Part shown: positions 10,481 to 22,200 of the stretch, in pieces
How positions within the stretch are numbered: the stretch's first letter is position 1
Layout of the letters: every line of letters starts with the position of its first letter
DNA from: Nematostella vectensis
Lineage: Eukaryota; Cnidaria; Anthozoa; Actiniaria; Edwardsiidae
Direction: 5' to 3'
Assembly: GCF_932526225.1 (NCBI RefSeq)
Contig: NC_064040.1
Span: 12,810,856-12,874,855 of the forward strand
DNA: 64,000 nt
Program-made: the position numbers and the translations under genes
Notes under the pieces: model-generated
The model's input: the letters and a program-made list of their open reading frames with translations, nothing else
Told to the model about the DNA's origin: nothing
Database searches by the model: none

Positions 10481-13107
10481 GGTGGTAAACTGACAAGATT
10501 AGTTGCCGGATTAGAAGTCGAAAGATTTCCAAAAATAAAATTCACCAGTTAGTTGATAGCTAACGAGTCACGAAACAGATCCAGGTATAAATTGGCTTCA
10601 CCTTTCACCTCCTGGGAGAGAGAGATACCGAATACCGAAGAGGAAAACAAAATGGCGGAAGGTCAAAGGGAGGACTTTGTAGGATGATACTTGGTGTAAG
10701 CTGCTCCCAACATCCTTTCTCCATTATTCATTCTTACCCTTTCTCATCCATTATTGGCCTTATCCATCCATTGCTATCCTTACCTATCAATTGCCTTCAC
10801 CTAGTTATTCTACAACTTGTCTGTAGTTTTTCGAGTAATATCTTTTTTTTTTATTTATATCAGGATTACAAAAGTTTGCGGTCGGTGAAAGTGAATATTC
10901 AGAAGGGCTTTATTTTTATCTAAATTTTAACAAAGAGCTCTCTTTGTCCCGTAAGTTATTTACCTTGTCTTAAAAATAAAAGGATTTTTGACGCATCTTA
11001 TAAGTTCCGAACACAACCAAAACAACATCACAGTGGGCCGCATTTCTATCTGCCGTCACCGAGAAAATACCGATAAACACAACGCCAGCAATATAATTTT
11101 AATTAAAAGTTGTTTATTTTGTGTGTGTTAGCTTTTTTAAATCCTAGTGTCATTTGGTGCTTTTTCATTGGTTGGCAATCTAACTGAAACTGCGAAATGG
11201 ATTCCGTCAACGACATTCGCGACTCGGAAAGAAAAGTTATATTTGAATGTTTGCGACCCCACACCCGATGCCAGTGCCATGGAAAATATGAACTCTAGAA
11301 TTTGGTGCTAAGAAATTCGAGGAGAGTTTTACGAGAGGTTCTATCACAAAACCTAAGAAAACGAAACATATTAGATTTCTTGATATAAACGTAGCTTGCT
11401 TTTGTTGTTTTGAGCATAAAAATTGTGATATGCATGTGCGTGACTGGACAAAGAAAAACAAAGGCTAAAGGCACACGATGACGACATCACTACATTACTA
11501 TAGCAACACACCCATTCCCAACAGACTCTTTTTGTTTTTAAGAACAAAAGATATGCACGTGCACAGCTGAGCACAGAGAAGAAAAGGCTATAACCCGGGG
11601 GGGGGGGGGGGGGTTGGGCTTTAGGCGGAAAAACAAAAGAGAGGTCACATGCACATGCGCGACCGAGTAAGGAGAACAAAAGGCTATAGGCGACAAAACG
11701 ATAGAGAGATCATATGCACGTGCGCGACTGAGCACAGGAGAACAAAAGGCTAAAGGCAACAACACGGAAGAGAGGTCATATCCACGTGCGCGATTGAGTA
11801 AGGAGAACAAAAGGCTATAGGCGACAACACGAAAGAGAGGTCATATTTACGTGCGCGACCGAGTGAGGGAGAATAGGCGACAACACGAAAAAGAGGTTAT
11901 ATGCACGTGCGCGACCAAGTAAAGAAGAGGAAAAGGCGGCAATATAATATGCCTAGGTCACAGTGTGCTGTGCAGACGAAATAACCACGTGACCATGGCA
12001 ACAGGCTAATAATTTCCAAGAGAAGCAAGAGTGAAAAAGACCCCGATATTTTCAGTCTACATCTCGTCGAGCTGTGCGTGGCGTGACGGACTAAGAAAGG
12101 GCTAGGATCCTGGTTATTGCCTCCCCATTAATGCGCGGGTACCTCAGGTTTCTTTGTATTGTACAGTTCGCTAGATGCTGGGGCCAAAATCTCCAGCTTA
12201 GCCGTAAAGCTTTATGCCGCCATACGGCTTTTCTAGGGATGTCTGGGAGTATGATCTATTTTTTTTCTCATTTTGCCTGATCTGGACGAGGTTCGATTCT
12301 CGGCCATGTCCTCGATCTTTTTTTTATCATTGTTTACTATTACCGTTTACTATCTACTTTTTATGGAGTTATATTTTTTTCATGTCGTCTTTACGCAGCA
12401 GGTGTGATATTGCAGAGTAAGCCTGGATTTGCCCACGGGGCTGTGCCATGCATGCAGTTTTGACGTTTACATGGCAACCAACACCACAGGGAAAACATGA
12501 GAAAAATGTCATCACTTCTTGAATTGCGATCTTCGATTTATACAGCACATGGTACCCATCAGGGTCTTTGTTAAGGCTAGCAGGATCGTTGCGAGGATTT
12601 TTAAAGATTTTAGTTTAAGGATTCATTATCTATCATTGCAAGTACATTTTATATGGTAAGGAACCAACGTACTTTGTTACACCTGACGCACTTTCTAACA
12701 AGAACTATCTGACACACTTTGCAAGCGCGTACCCAATGGGGGTCCGAGCTGATGTGACGAGATGGGTTAAGCTACGGTTGATCCCTTCGTTGGTAGTTAA
12801 GAAGACGGTTACTTTATGTGTGTATTTGGATAGGAAAAGGTTCTAGACGGATCTAGTGACCTATTACCAGAGCAAAAGATGATGATTTAGACTTAATTGA
12901 TCCGTGGTCAGTGAATCACCACTCTGGACCCCACCCTGCTTTTTCTCTAGACACGCCCCTGGTGTGGTAATTTTCCGACAGGAATATATTTTTGCTTCAT
13001 TAATTAATTAATAGCTCTAGGTTGTTCTGATTTCTATAACTTCTATTTGAAGATTTGCTGGTAAAATTCATAATCATGTTTGTGTAAATCTGCTGGCTCT
13101 GCTTATA
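10481..13107. other. Intergenic, no recognised gene
   Basis: Holds the 64-67-bp minisatellite at 11541-11936 and otherwise AT-rich sequence. ATGGCGGAAGG at 10652 is in a strong start context, divergent from the deiminase-family gene, but its frame closes after 11 codons. A pyrimidine-rich CAG at about 10863 could be its acceptor, yet the combined peptide would be under 30 residues, so I do not call a gene. Confidence 0.4.
11541..11936. repeat. Minisatellite, about 64-67 bp unit
   Basis: About six degenerate copies, each carrying AGAGAGGTCATATGCACGTG then a CGACCGAGTAAGGAGA-like stretch and AACAAAAGGCTATAGGCGAC. A long G run interrupts the second copy near 11599-11614. It is not near any gene I recognise, unlike the intronic arrays further right. 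Confidence 0.75.
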
Positions 13108-14284
13108 GGCACTGCCTATAAGCGGAGCCAGCATTTAACAACTTTTTGTGTTGACTGATAGGGGTAGTTCTAGAGGGGATCTTGGTGTCTCTAGTATTTT
13201 TTTAATGAGATTAAAAATATGTCAAATTTTACTGCCATGTAATTATGAATTGTATTGGCCCCTCCAAATGGATCAAGCAAGCACTCATTCAAAAATATTA
13301 AATATGCAGTATGAAAGTTAACAAAATACTAAAACTTGGTGTGAAAAAGGCTGTCAGAGTTCAGGTGTCTTAGTTGATGAGAATATTTTTTCAAGAGTCT
13401 AATGGTCAATTCTTATTTCCCTTTATAGAAGTTCCACTATGTATATTTTTTATCAAAACACCATTCTAACAAGCTGTGACCTTGTGAAGAATATATCAAG
13501 GATGTAACAGTATTCCAAAGATTTAGATGCCATACTGTAGTTCAGGGATCTAGCCTCATCATTTTACCTTCGTAACGATTTTGGAATGAAAAGATAATAA
13601 TAATAAAAAAAAAAACAATAAAAAAAGAAAGCCCAAGGGGAGGTTTAAACCCCCTACCCCCCCCCCCCCCCCATATACCCGCTACTGTAGTTTTCATGTA
13701 CCACAACTGATTATTCAGAAGAATGTGTTGAAACTAAACTCCACAAATATACCTCCTGTCATACATATTGGTGCACCCACCCATTGGCCTGTTGGTTTTA
13801 GAAACCCATACTGGCTACTCAAAAATGAATGCAATGGCGGCAAATCCTAAATTATTACTGAAAGTGCTTAATTTCTAATTTCAAACCAAACCATGTTCAT
13901 CGACCTATGTTAGGGTTAGAGAGAAATAAATATAACAAAAAGTCAATGACGAGAAGAAAAAGGGAGAAATGAATGACTCTATTTGAAAAAATGTGACTCT
14001 ACTTTAAAAAATATATAGCAATAATGCAATAACAGCTCAAATGAGCATGTTCCTAACATTTTCCCCTATAGGTAAAGAGAAAGGAGAAAATGTTAATGGA
14101 ATGGGTGCTTGCTTGATGCATTTGGAGGGGCCAATACAATTCATAATTACATGGCAGTAAAATTTGACACATTTTTAATCTCATTAAATAAAACATTCTA
14201 GAGATACCAAGAACCCCTCTAAAACTACCCCTATAAGTCAACACAAAAAGGTGTTAAATGCTGGCTCCGCTTTTAGGCAGTGCC
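13108..14284. mobile_element. Foldback DNA element with long inverted repeats
   Basis: About 183 bp at 13108-13290 recur in inverse orientation at 14099-14284. The extreme ends are GGCACTGCC and GGCAGTGCC, each flanked by TA, as expected for an element with TA target duplication (Tc1/mariner-like, inference). The left end carries an extra 40-bp palindrome (13091-13131) because GCTGGCTC-type sequence is repeated outside the TIR. The interior contains a C run (about 13658-13672) and no transposase frame. Confidence 0.75.
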
Positions 14285-15123
14285 TAAATCTATATATTAG
14301 AATGGTAGTGTAGAGCCTCTAAGTAGTCCTCTTTTTGCTGCTGCAACGGACGGGATTCACGAACACTCGGGTAGATTTTACTATCGGCTCGTACTTCAGA
14401 CAAAGATTCCTCAAAGATTTCAGCCCATTTAAATCCGCATATTTTCTCATTAAATACTATTTTCAATCTGCATTTTTTTGCTGTGAACATACGAACTTTG
14501 ATGGCGGTAAAAAAAACGTAAGACCGAGGGGGCCTGGGAGTTGCACGATTGACTGGATGGATGGATGGATTGTGACACCACAGGATACCCGCGTGATGAC
14601 CACAAAACCAAGTCGCATAGCTATACCATATTTCTATACCTATGGAGCTCCGCGGCTGGCTCCGCTAAAAAAACGGTATTCATGATGTATTTCATAGTTT
14701 ATTTCATTAATATAAAATAAAACCCTTTTTTATTCCGTAAATAACCTATCTTAACTATCAATTCAAAACGGTAATATCTCATGATTATTTCATTTAAATA
14801 AACTTCTTCCTCTATTCCAATTTATCTCTTACTTTTTTCTTAACTAACAATGTAGCTATATAAAGATGAATGAAATAGGTGACATTTCAGATATCTTAAA
14901 AGGAACATATATTTATAATATTTGTATATAGTATAAATACATATATAACATTCAGCAAATCGATAAGGGGACTATGCTCAACAACTTTGTCATCAAAAGC
15001 ATCGCACTTCAATGGGTTCTGCTTCTTCACTGGAAGCTGTCTTCAAGCTGCTCTTAAAGCGGTCAATGGTCAATGACACAACATCGAATCACAATAATGA
15101 ATTTCCTGGAAATTCTCACAAAT
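14285..15123. other. Intergenic, no gene seen
   Basis: AT-rich. A short GGAT run lies at about 14553-14571. No coding block is supported. Confidence 0.45.
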
Positions 15124-15386
15124 GGCCGGTTTCCAGATGTTTGTAGTTCAGAGCGAAAGCGAGGCTTCGGCAGAGTTTGTCTTCACCTAATTTGCAGTTA
15201 TTTTCGGCCATATTTTTGACCAAACTACAGCATTTAAAGCCCGAAACCAGCTGTTTAGCTTCAGGCTTTTTATAAAACAAAAGAAAAAAATAATAAATTA
15301 AAAGTCCAAGACGGCTATATAAAACGTCAGATCTACTACCAAAGCCTCGATTTTATTATCAAAATCCACACATCTGGAAAACGGCC
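15124..15386. mobile_element. MITE copy A, GGCCGGTTTCCAGATG family
   Basis: The 263-bp element runs from GGCCGGTTTCCAGATG to the inverse CATCTGGAAAACGGCC. Both halves carry an AAGC(G/C)(A/T)GGCTT-like block in inverse orientation. The same architecture recurs 0.9 kb away as copy B, so this is a family rather than a chance palindrome. It has no coding capacity. Confidence 0.65.
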
Positions 15387-16012
15387 TGTGATGTGTGCAA
15401 AAATAAGGTATCGATATATAAGAATCAATATATATCCAAAGCTTCTAATTTATTTTTGGCCGGGTAGTTCAGGCATTTTATTTTAAAAATGTAGTTAAAT
15501 CACTAATTGCAACAAAAAGTCTCGACAGATTTCGGTACAAGAACTATTCGATAACACGCTAAGAGTCCTAAAAATACATTTCATTCCGAATTTAAGTTGC
15601 GACAAACATAATCTTTTGTCAGCCGCCTTTGACTTTATTGTTAATCATGAGCGCAAAACTCGACAGCAATGCCCAATGAGTACAGCATTGTGAGTAATTA
15701 CGTTATATTAAAGGATTCCAAAGCGGTAGGTTCGACCAAATAAGGTTCAGTTTTACACACTAGACAAATATTGCGAAGGGAAACCATTTCATGCAATTAG
15801 CAATGGACCAAAACATAAAATGCCTGGACCACTGGGGTGCTCGAAGCTCTGAATAATTATTTTGCAGTATAATCCTATTTTTAAATTCTATTTTCTTTCA
15901 CAATATAACATAGCGAATATGATTAGCCGTGAAAACTAATATTAAATTATTACACTTACTTTCACCACGTTCTCAGTACAATAAGTTCTTTTAACTCGGA
16001 TTTGCACGAATT

Positions 16013-16263
16013 GGCCGTTTCAAGATGATTAAACTTGAGGTTGAAAGCGAGTTTTTGGCAGTCCGGAGTTTGTTCATAGTCTTGCAATGATTTGCAGCTT
16101 TTTGTTTTTATAGAACAAACATACATTTCAAGTTTTTTTAGCCAGATGTTTAGCTTAAGGCTTTATTGTAAAACAAAAAAATGTTAAAAGCAATACGACT
16201 ATAAATATACAAGCTCCAAAAGCCTCGCTTTCACGTTTAAAGTCTATCATCTGAAAAAAGGCC
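16013..16263. mobile_element. MITE copy B in the PACS 3' UTR
   Basis: About 251 bp with inverted ends (GGCCGTTTCAAGATG and its degenerate inverse near 16246-16263) and the internal AAGCGAG / CTCGCTTT pair. It ends 18 bp beyond the PACS stop codon (16282-16284), so it must lie in the PACS 3' UTR unless transcription stops almost at once. It is homologous in layout to copy A. Confidence 0.6.
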
Positions 16264-16281
16264 CATTTACTTGAAAAACGT

Positions 16282-19200
16282 TCATTGTTCGACCCGTGTA
16301 AAGAGACCGACTGGGAATTGCTTGACGTGTGTTGGCCACTGAGAGGACAGCGAGAAGAACTTGACCCCACTCCAGGGAAAACCGTCTATCATCACTACAA
16401 CGGGAAGAAAGTATGGTCATTATGAAAAAAATAAAAAAAAAATAAAAATAGGCCCGCAAGAGCGTGACTCGAACCCGCGCCTATCATCACTACAACGGGA
16501 GAGGGCCTTTAGCTTCAACAGTGAATGCACCTGATATAGAAATGTTTTGAAATCCAGTTAAAGTTATTGAAATGAATTTCAAAATGGGGGGGGGGGGGGG
16601 GGCGGAGCGCCATCTTTCTCGATATTTTGCACATAGAAATATGGAGAAGTAAAGCCAGAGAAAAAAAACAAGCAAACAAACAAACAAACAAAAAAAACAA
16701 GAAATTATGAGCCCCCCTTTCCTAAAATTCTCACTTCGGCCTCCTCCCCCTCCCTTATTGGAATTCCTGAGCCTCTAATGGGGATGATAAATGCATGTAC
16801 AAATGGTGTGTGCATTGTGTTGTGCGTACCGTTAAGGGTGTTGCTTTGCCCTTTTGTGGTACAGATGAGCTTGGAGACGCTTGCTACGACAGGCTGGTTC
16901 CGTGTATCGGAATCTTTCTCTTTCGTCTTCTTCATTGAACGCATCATTGCCTCAAACCCTTCAACAAAAGAACAGGGTGACTTTTTTGTACGCGCATGCA
17001 CATCACAGACCATGTGAAATGCTTACAAATATGAGGAAAATTTGGACATTGACTTCACACAGGAAGGGCTTACATTGAATGACTAAATTCCAGTATGCTA
17101 TTGCAATACACCAAAAACTGGAATTCGACTCTGCCAAATTTTCGTCTTTTATAAGACTTCTTCAAAGACGAAAATTTGGCAGAGTCGAATTCCAGTTTTT
17201 GGTGTATTGTATTCATTCTTCTGGTTCACGAACACGACTATTTGGGCTTTTTGTATTCTTTTAGTATGCTATTGCAATACATTTATGCGGTTCGTTTAGC
17301 AATTTGGTTATTTCATGTTGCAAATCTCTGGGCTATGCGAATCAATCTGGCCAAAGAGCCATGAACGAGATATTACATTTGTCTATTGTAGGCGTCGGAT
17401 TGCGTGACAGAGTGTGGGAAGTGTATGGACTTCAACTGGGCCGTAACGGGCCTCGAAATGCTCGAAATATAATTTTAGAAAAAAAACTTGGGAGGTGCCG
17501 CCACTCCCACCCCTCCATCCCCCTCCACCACCCCTATGGGCGCTGATAATGGGGGAAATAGACAGTGAAGTTATTATTTCATTAAAGCCGCATTGTCACC
17601 AACTTTACTTCCGGAGGTCCGACGGAAACCTCAACCGTTAAAAGACAAAAGAATCTATTAAAATCCGAGATATTAAACAGGCCATCCGCTCTAAATTATC
17701 AATCACATCCTCAAAGAAACTTCCAATAAACACACTGCTTTCAATATTTTGAAATATTTTTCGCGTTTCCGTTAAAAATAATCGGATATTGTTACGTAAT
17801 CGACCGGAAGTAAACTGGTGATAATGCGGCTTTAACGAGGACGTGATTAAGGATTTGCGGAGGGGGGAGGGGGGGACAAGGGAAAGGAAAATACCTCTCT
17901 GTTTACGCTCTTTCGTGATCGCCTGAAGCGACAGAGCAGATGGCTCCTCTGCCGAGGGAAGTCTGGTAACCGTTAGAGACTTGAACGTTGTCTTTAAAGA
18001 AGACTGGAGACAAAAACACAAACAGTAAGCAATTAAACTCTAATATTGAGATTCAGCTTTAGCCTAAAGGCGCAGCTCCTAAATACATATCTTTAGGAAC
18101 TATGGAAACATCTAGATAAATACAGGCCCTAATCAATTTAAATATCGCAAAAAATAGGATGACTTTAAAAGTCAAATAAGGATTAAAAGTGATCCTAACG
18201 AAATTGTTTAAATTCTTTTTGCAAAGCAAATACCCATTGAAAAGGAACTAGTTCACGGTGGTTAAGGTAGATAAGTTTATTGCATAGTTTATCACTTTCT
18301 ATACCTAAAGTGATCTGCTTATGCGGCGCTGATAAAACCTTTTTGTACAACTTGTTTGCCATTTGAGGGCTGTTACCTTGGTAACCTCTTTCTTGGTACT
18401 GGGGACAAGCCAGTAGTCCACCTGTAGATCCATCAACTCAGAGCCTATCCCAGAACTCCCCGGGGGAGCCGCAACAGGTGAAACATGAATTGGATTGCTA
18501 GGATTCCTGTCAAAAGAAGAAACATAATAATCACTGGCCTCTCCTCCCCTAGAGACAATTGCATTTTTTAGAGACAATTTTGAAATGTAGTACGGTACAG
18601 TAGTGAATCCGACTTGCGCGATACATGGTTTCGTAGGCTATGAAACCCTGTGCAAACGAGACGCTAATCTCAGTATTGAACTAAATCCGCTTGAATCGCG
18701 GCAAATCTCAGTCCATCCTTCAACTAAAAGAGCTCAGTTCTATGTCTAAGGTATCAAATAATGCAGGGAAAGTATTAAGTTTTGTAGTATGAGAGTTTTG
18801 AAAATTAAAAACAAAACGACGTAATCACGCAATTCGGAAAGACGGATTTTAAAATTACAGGTATGAAGGGCAGTCTTACATTGGCGGGGTGCTTGACGTC
18901 AAAGGAGGAGACTGGGAACCACTCACAGCAGGGGCCTGGGAGTCCCCTCTAAGAGAGGTCCCTGTGATCGTGACTCCACTAGTAGAAGGTGAGCCGATGG
19001 TTGTTACAACTTCTTCATCTGGAAGGAGATAAGCAAACAAGTATAAGGCAAAACAAAGTAGAAGACTAATCAAACCAATTTTCCTCGAGTTCTCTCTGCA
19101 AGAAGACACCTTCTCCTGTGCTACACAAGTCCTCCTGCAGCACTTTTCTATGATAAACGCTTATTATCTTGAAAGATGGGTGGTGACTCCAATACTTTTA

Positions 19201-22200
19201 TAGATCAATATAGTTTTGAACACAGCAAGGAGCATGCATTGGCATAAGGAAGGCACTGAAACGCCACAGAATGTAATACCTTAGACAAAATGCAATACAT
19301 TTAGTCACAAAATGTAATACTCTGCTTAAATGCAACAAAGAAACAGAAGGGAATGGTTGTGTAAGTAGGGATAGTGTGAGTAAATAATACATCAAGGAAT
19401 GTGTCGTATAAGTTAGGAAAGTCAGAGAGAAGATTTTGCACCAAAGGAGGGGGCGTAAAAAGGGAAGTGTGAGTAAAGAGAAGATAATACACCAAGTGGG
19501 GAAAGTAAGAGTAAAAAGAAGATAGTGGAAGATGGGAGGGACTAACCTTGTGATGTATCCATAGATCCAATCTTTACATCCTGAAATCGAAAAGAATTAC
19601 TAAATATCAGATAGAACATATGCAAATGCAAAATGTAAGTTTAGTTATTGGGGAAGCGAATTAAGAAACAAGTTTCGTACTTACACAAACAAATGGTAAG
19701 AACAACTGTGCAGACCCTTCCTCCATCCTACAAGTGTGCAGAAACATGTAAATGTTTGTTTGCATAGTGCAGACATAACCTCTCGCTTGTACCCCAAGGT
19801 ACAATAAAAAAGCCCCCCCCCTCCCCTCCCGGCTGTATCGAATTCAACATTTTGCGAAATAGGAATGTCAATCAACTACTCATTATTATAAATGATACAA
19901 CTGTCTATTTGCAACGAATACACCGGTCTATTTGCAATTAAACTTCAAAACAACAATCTACGGATGAATTAAGATTATAGTTATTGACGATATTTGGTTG
20001 AAAATATCTTGGTTACTGCCTTTAATTAGCCTATGGAAATGGATGTTTTGTGTGACTGGGGATTGCGTCACACAAACTCGTGACTCGTGTCACGAGTTGT
20101 ATATTATTATATACATTATTTATTACATATAATATACATATATTATTATATACATTATTTATTATATACATTATTATTGTATATTATTATAAATGATACA
20201 ACTGTCTATTTGCAAGGAATACACCGGTCTATTTGCAAGGAAACTTCAAAACAACAATCTACGGATGAATTAAGATTATAGTTATTGACGATATTTGGTT
20301 GAAAATATCTTGGTTACTGCCTTTAATTAGCCTATGGAAATGGATGTTTTGTGTGACTGGGGATTGCGTCACACAAACTCGTGACTCGTGTCACGAGTTG
20401 TATATTATATACATTATTTATTACATATATTATACATATATTATTATATACATTATTTATTATATACATTATTATTGTATATTATTATAAATGATACAAC
20501 TGTCTATTTGCAAGGAATACACCGGTCTATTTGCAAGGAAACTTCAAAACAACAATCTACGGATGAATTAAGATTATAGTTATTGACGATATTTGGTTGA
20601 AAATATCTTGGTTACTGCCTTTAATTAGCCTATGGGAATGGATGCTTTGTGTGACTGAGGATTGAGCTGGGGCATAAAATGGCGGCGTAATTGGCCTTCT
20701 TTAAAATATCATGGGTTTCTTGAAATGTGCACTTAACCTCGAAATGTTCACTTACCCTTTGGCCTTGGTGTTGATGAGCGCTTCTGCTATGGGCAAGTTG
20801 TAAGTAAAGGTGGGTGCAGACATGAAGTTTGCCACCCGTTCTCTAATCAAATCAAAATCTAAAGGACAAACAAAATATTTATATTCAGCGACGTTTGTAC
20901 TCCTGAAAGGTCATGAGACTATGATACAAGGCGAATTGAGCACAAGTAGAATTTGACAAAAGGGTAGGCTGACACCAGGTGAGCTGGGAATTTGGGACTA
21001 GAAGAAACATTATAGTTTGTTCAAGTATAGTTTTACATTAGAGTTATTAGGCTGGCATCGGTTGGGTTTGCACCAGAACATTCTTTACAAAGGTAAAGAA
21101 TGTTGACATAACAACTGAAGACGGGGGTGCTATGCTTCCCTCCAGTGGCTACCCAGGAACATTGAGGTATATGTGCTATCTTAGTGACGCTATGTACTTA
21201 CCAACTGATGACTTGGATGCTATAAATGCTTCCTTTCAGTGGCTAACCAGGAACATTGAGGTATATGTGCTATCTTAGTGACGCTATGTACTTACCAACT
21301 TATGACTTGAATGCTATAAATGCTTCCCTCCAGTGGCTATCCAGGAACATTGAGTTATATGTACTATCTAGTGACTCTATGTACTTAACCAACTGAAGGC
21401 TGGGATGCTATAAATGCTTCCCTCCAGTGGCTATCCAGGCACGGAGTTATATGTACTATCTTAGTGACGATATGTTCTTACCAACTGAGGGCTGGGATGC
21501 TATAAATGCTTCCCTCCAGTCGCTGTCCAGGAACATTAAGGTATATGTACTATCTTAATGACGCTATGTACTTACCGACTTTAGGCTGGGATGTGACAAA
21601 TGCTTCCCTCCAGTGGCTGTCCAGGAACATGGAGTTATATGTACTATCTAGTGACGCTATGTACTTTGCAAGTGGCTGCGTCCCTGTTGGGAAAAAATCA
21701 AATAATTTTCCCAGATCAGGTTATCTTTGCAGTCATGGGATAGCATGAGACAGTGAATGAATAGTGAGCAAGCATGTACAGTCACGTGTTTGACTTACCA
21801 ATTGGGATGACCAGAAAGCCTGTAAAGTCACCTGTTTGTATTACCAAGTGGAATGACGAGAAAGCATGTGCAGTCACGTGTTTGACTTACCAATTGGGAT
21901 GACCAGAAAGCATGTGCAGTCACGTGTTTGACTTACCAAGTGGGATGACCAGAAAGCATGTACAGTCACGTGTTTGACTTACAAAGAGGGATGACCAGGA
22001 AGATGGAGAGTCACGTGTTTGACTTACCAAGTGGGATGACCAGAAAGCATGTACAGTCACGTGTTTGACTTACAAAGAGGGATGACCAGGAAGATGGAGA
22101 GTCACGTGTTTGACTTACTAAGTGGGATGACCAGAAAGCATGTACAGTCACGTGATCGACTTACTAAGTGGGATGACCAGGAAGATGTACAGTCACGTGA

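Noticed and set aside
10652-10684. ATG in strong context divergent from the deiminase-family gene
   Set aside because: The frame closes after 11 codons and the possible second exon adds about 19 more; a non-coding first exon cannot be excluded.
12285-12310. B-box-like GAGGTTCGATTCTC
   Set aside because: No A box at the right distance and no tail that I can define.
16455-16481. tRNA T-arm-like GACTCGAACCCGCG
   Set aside because: No acceptor or anticodon stem around it; probably a SINE scrap.
16383-16500. Repeat of about 20 bp around the PACS last-exon acceptor (CTATCATCACTACAACGGGA at about 16386 and 16482)
   Set aside because: It may be another junction duplication, but there is one short extra copy only and the intervening sequence is unrelated, so I do not list it as an array.
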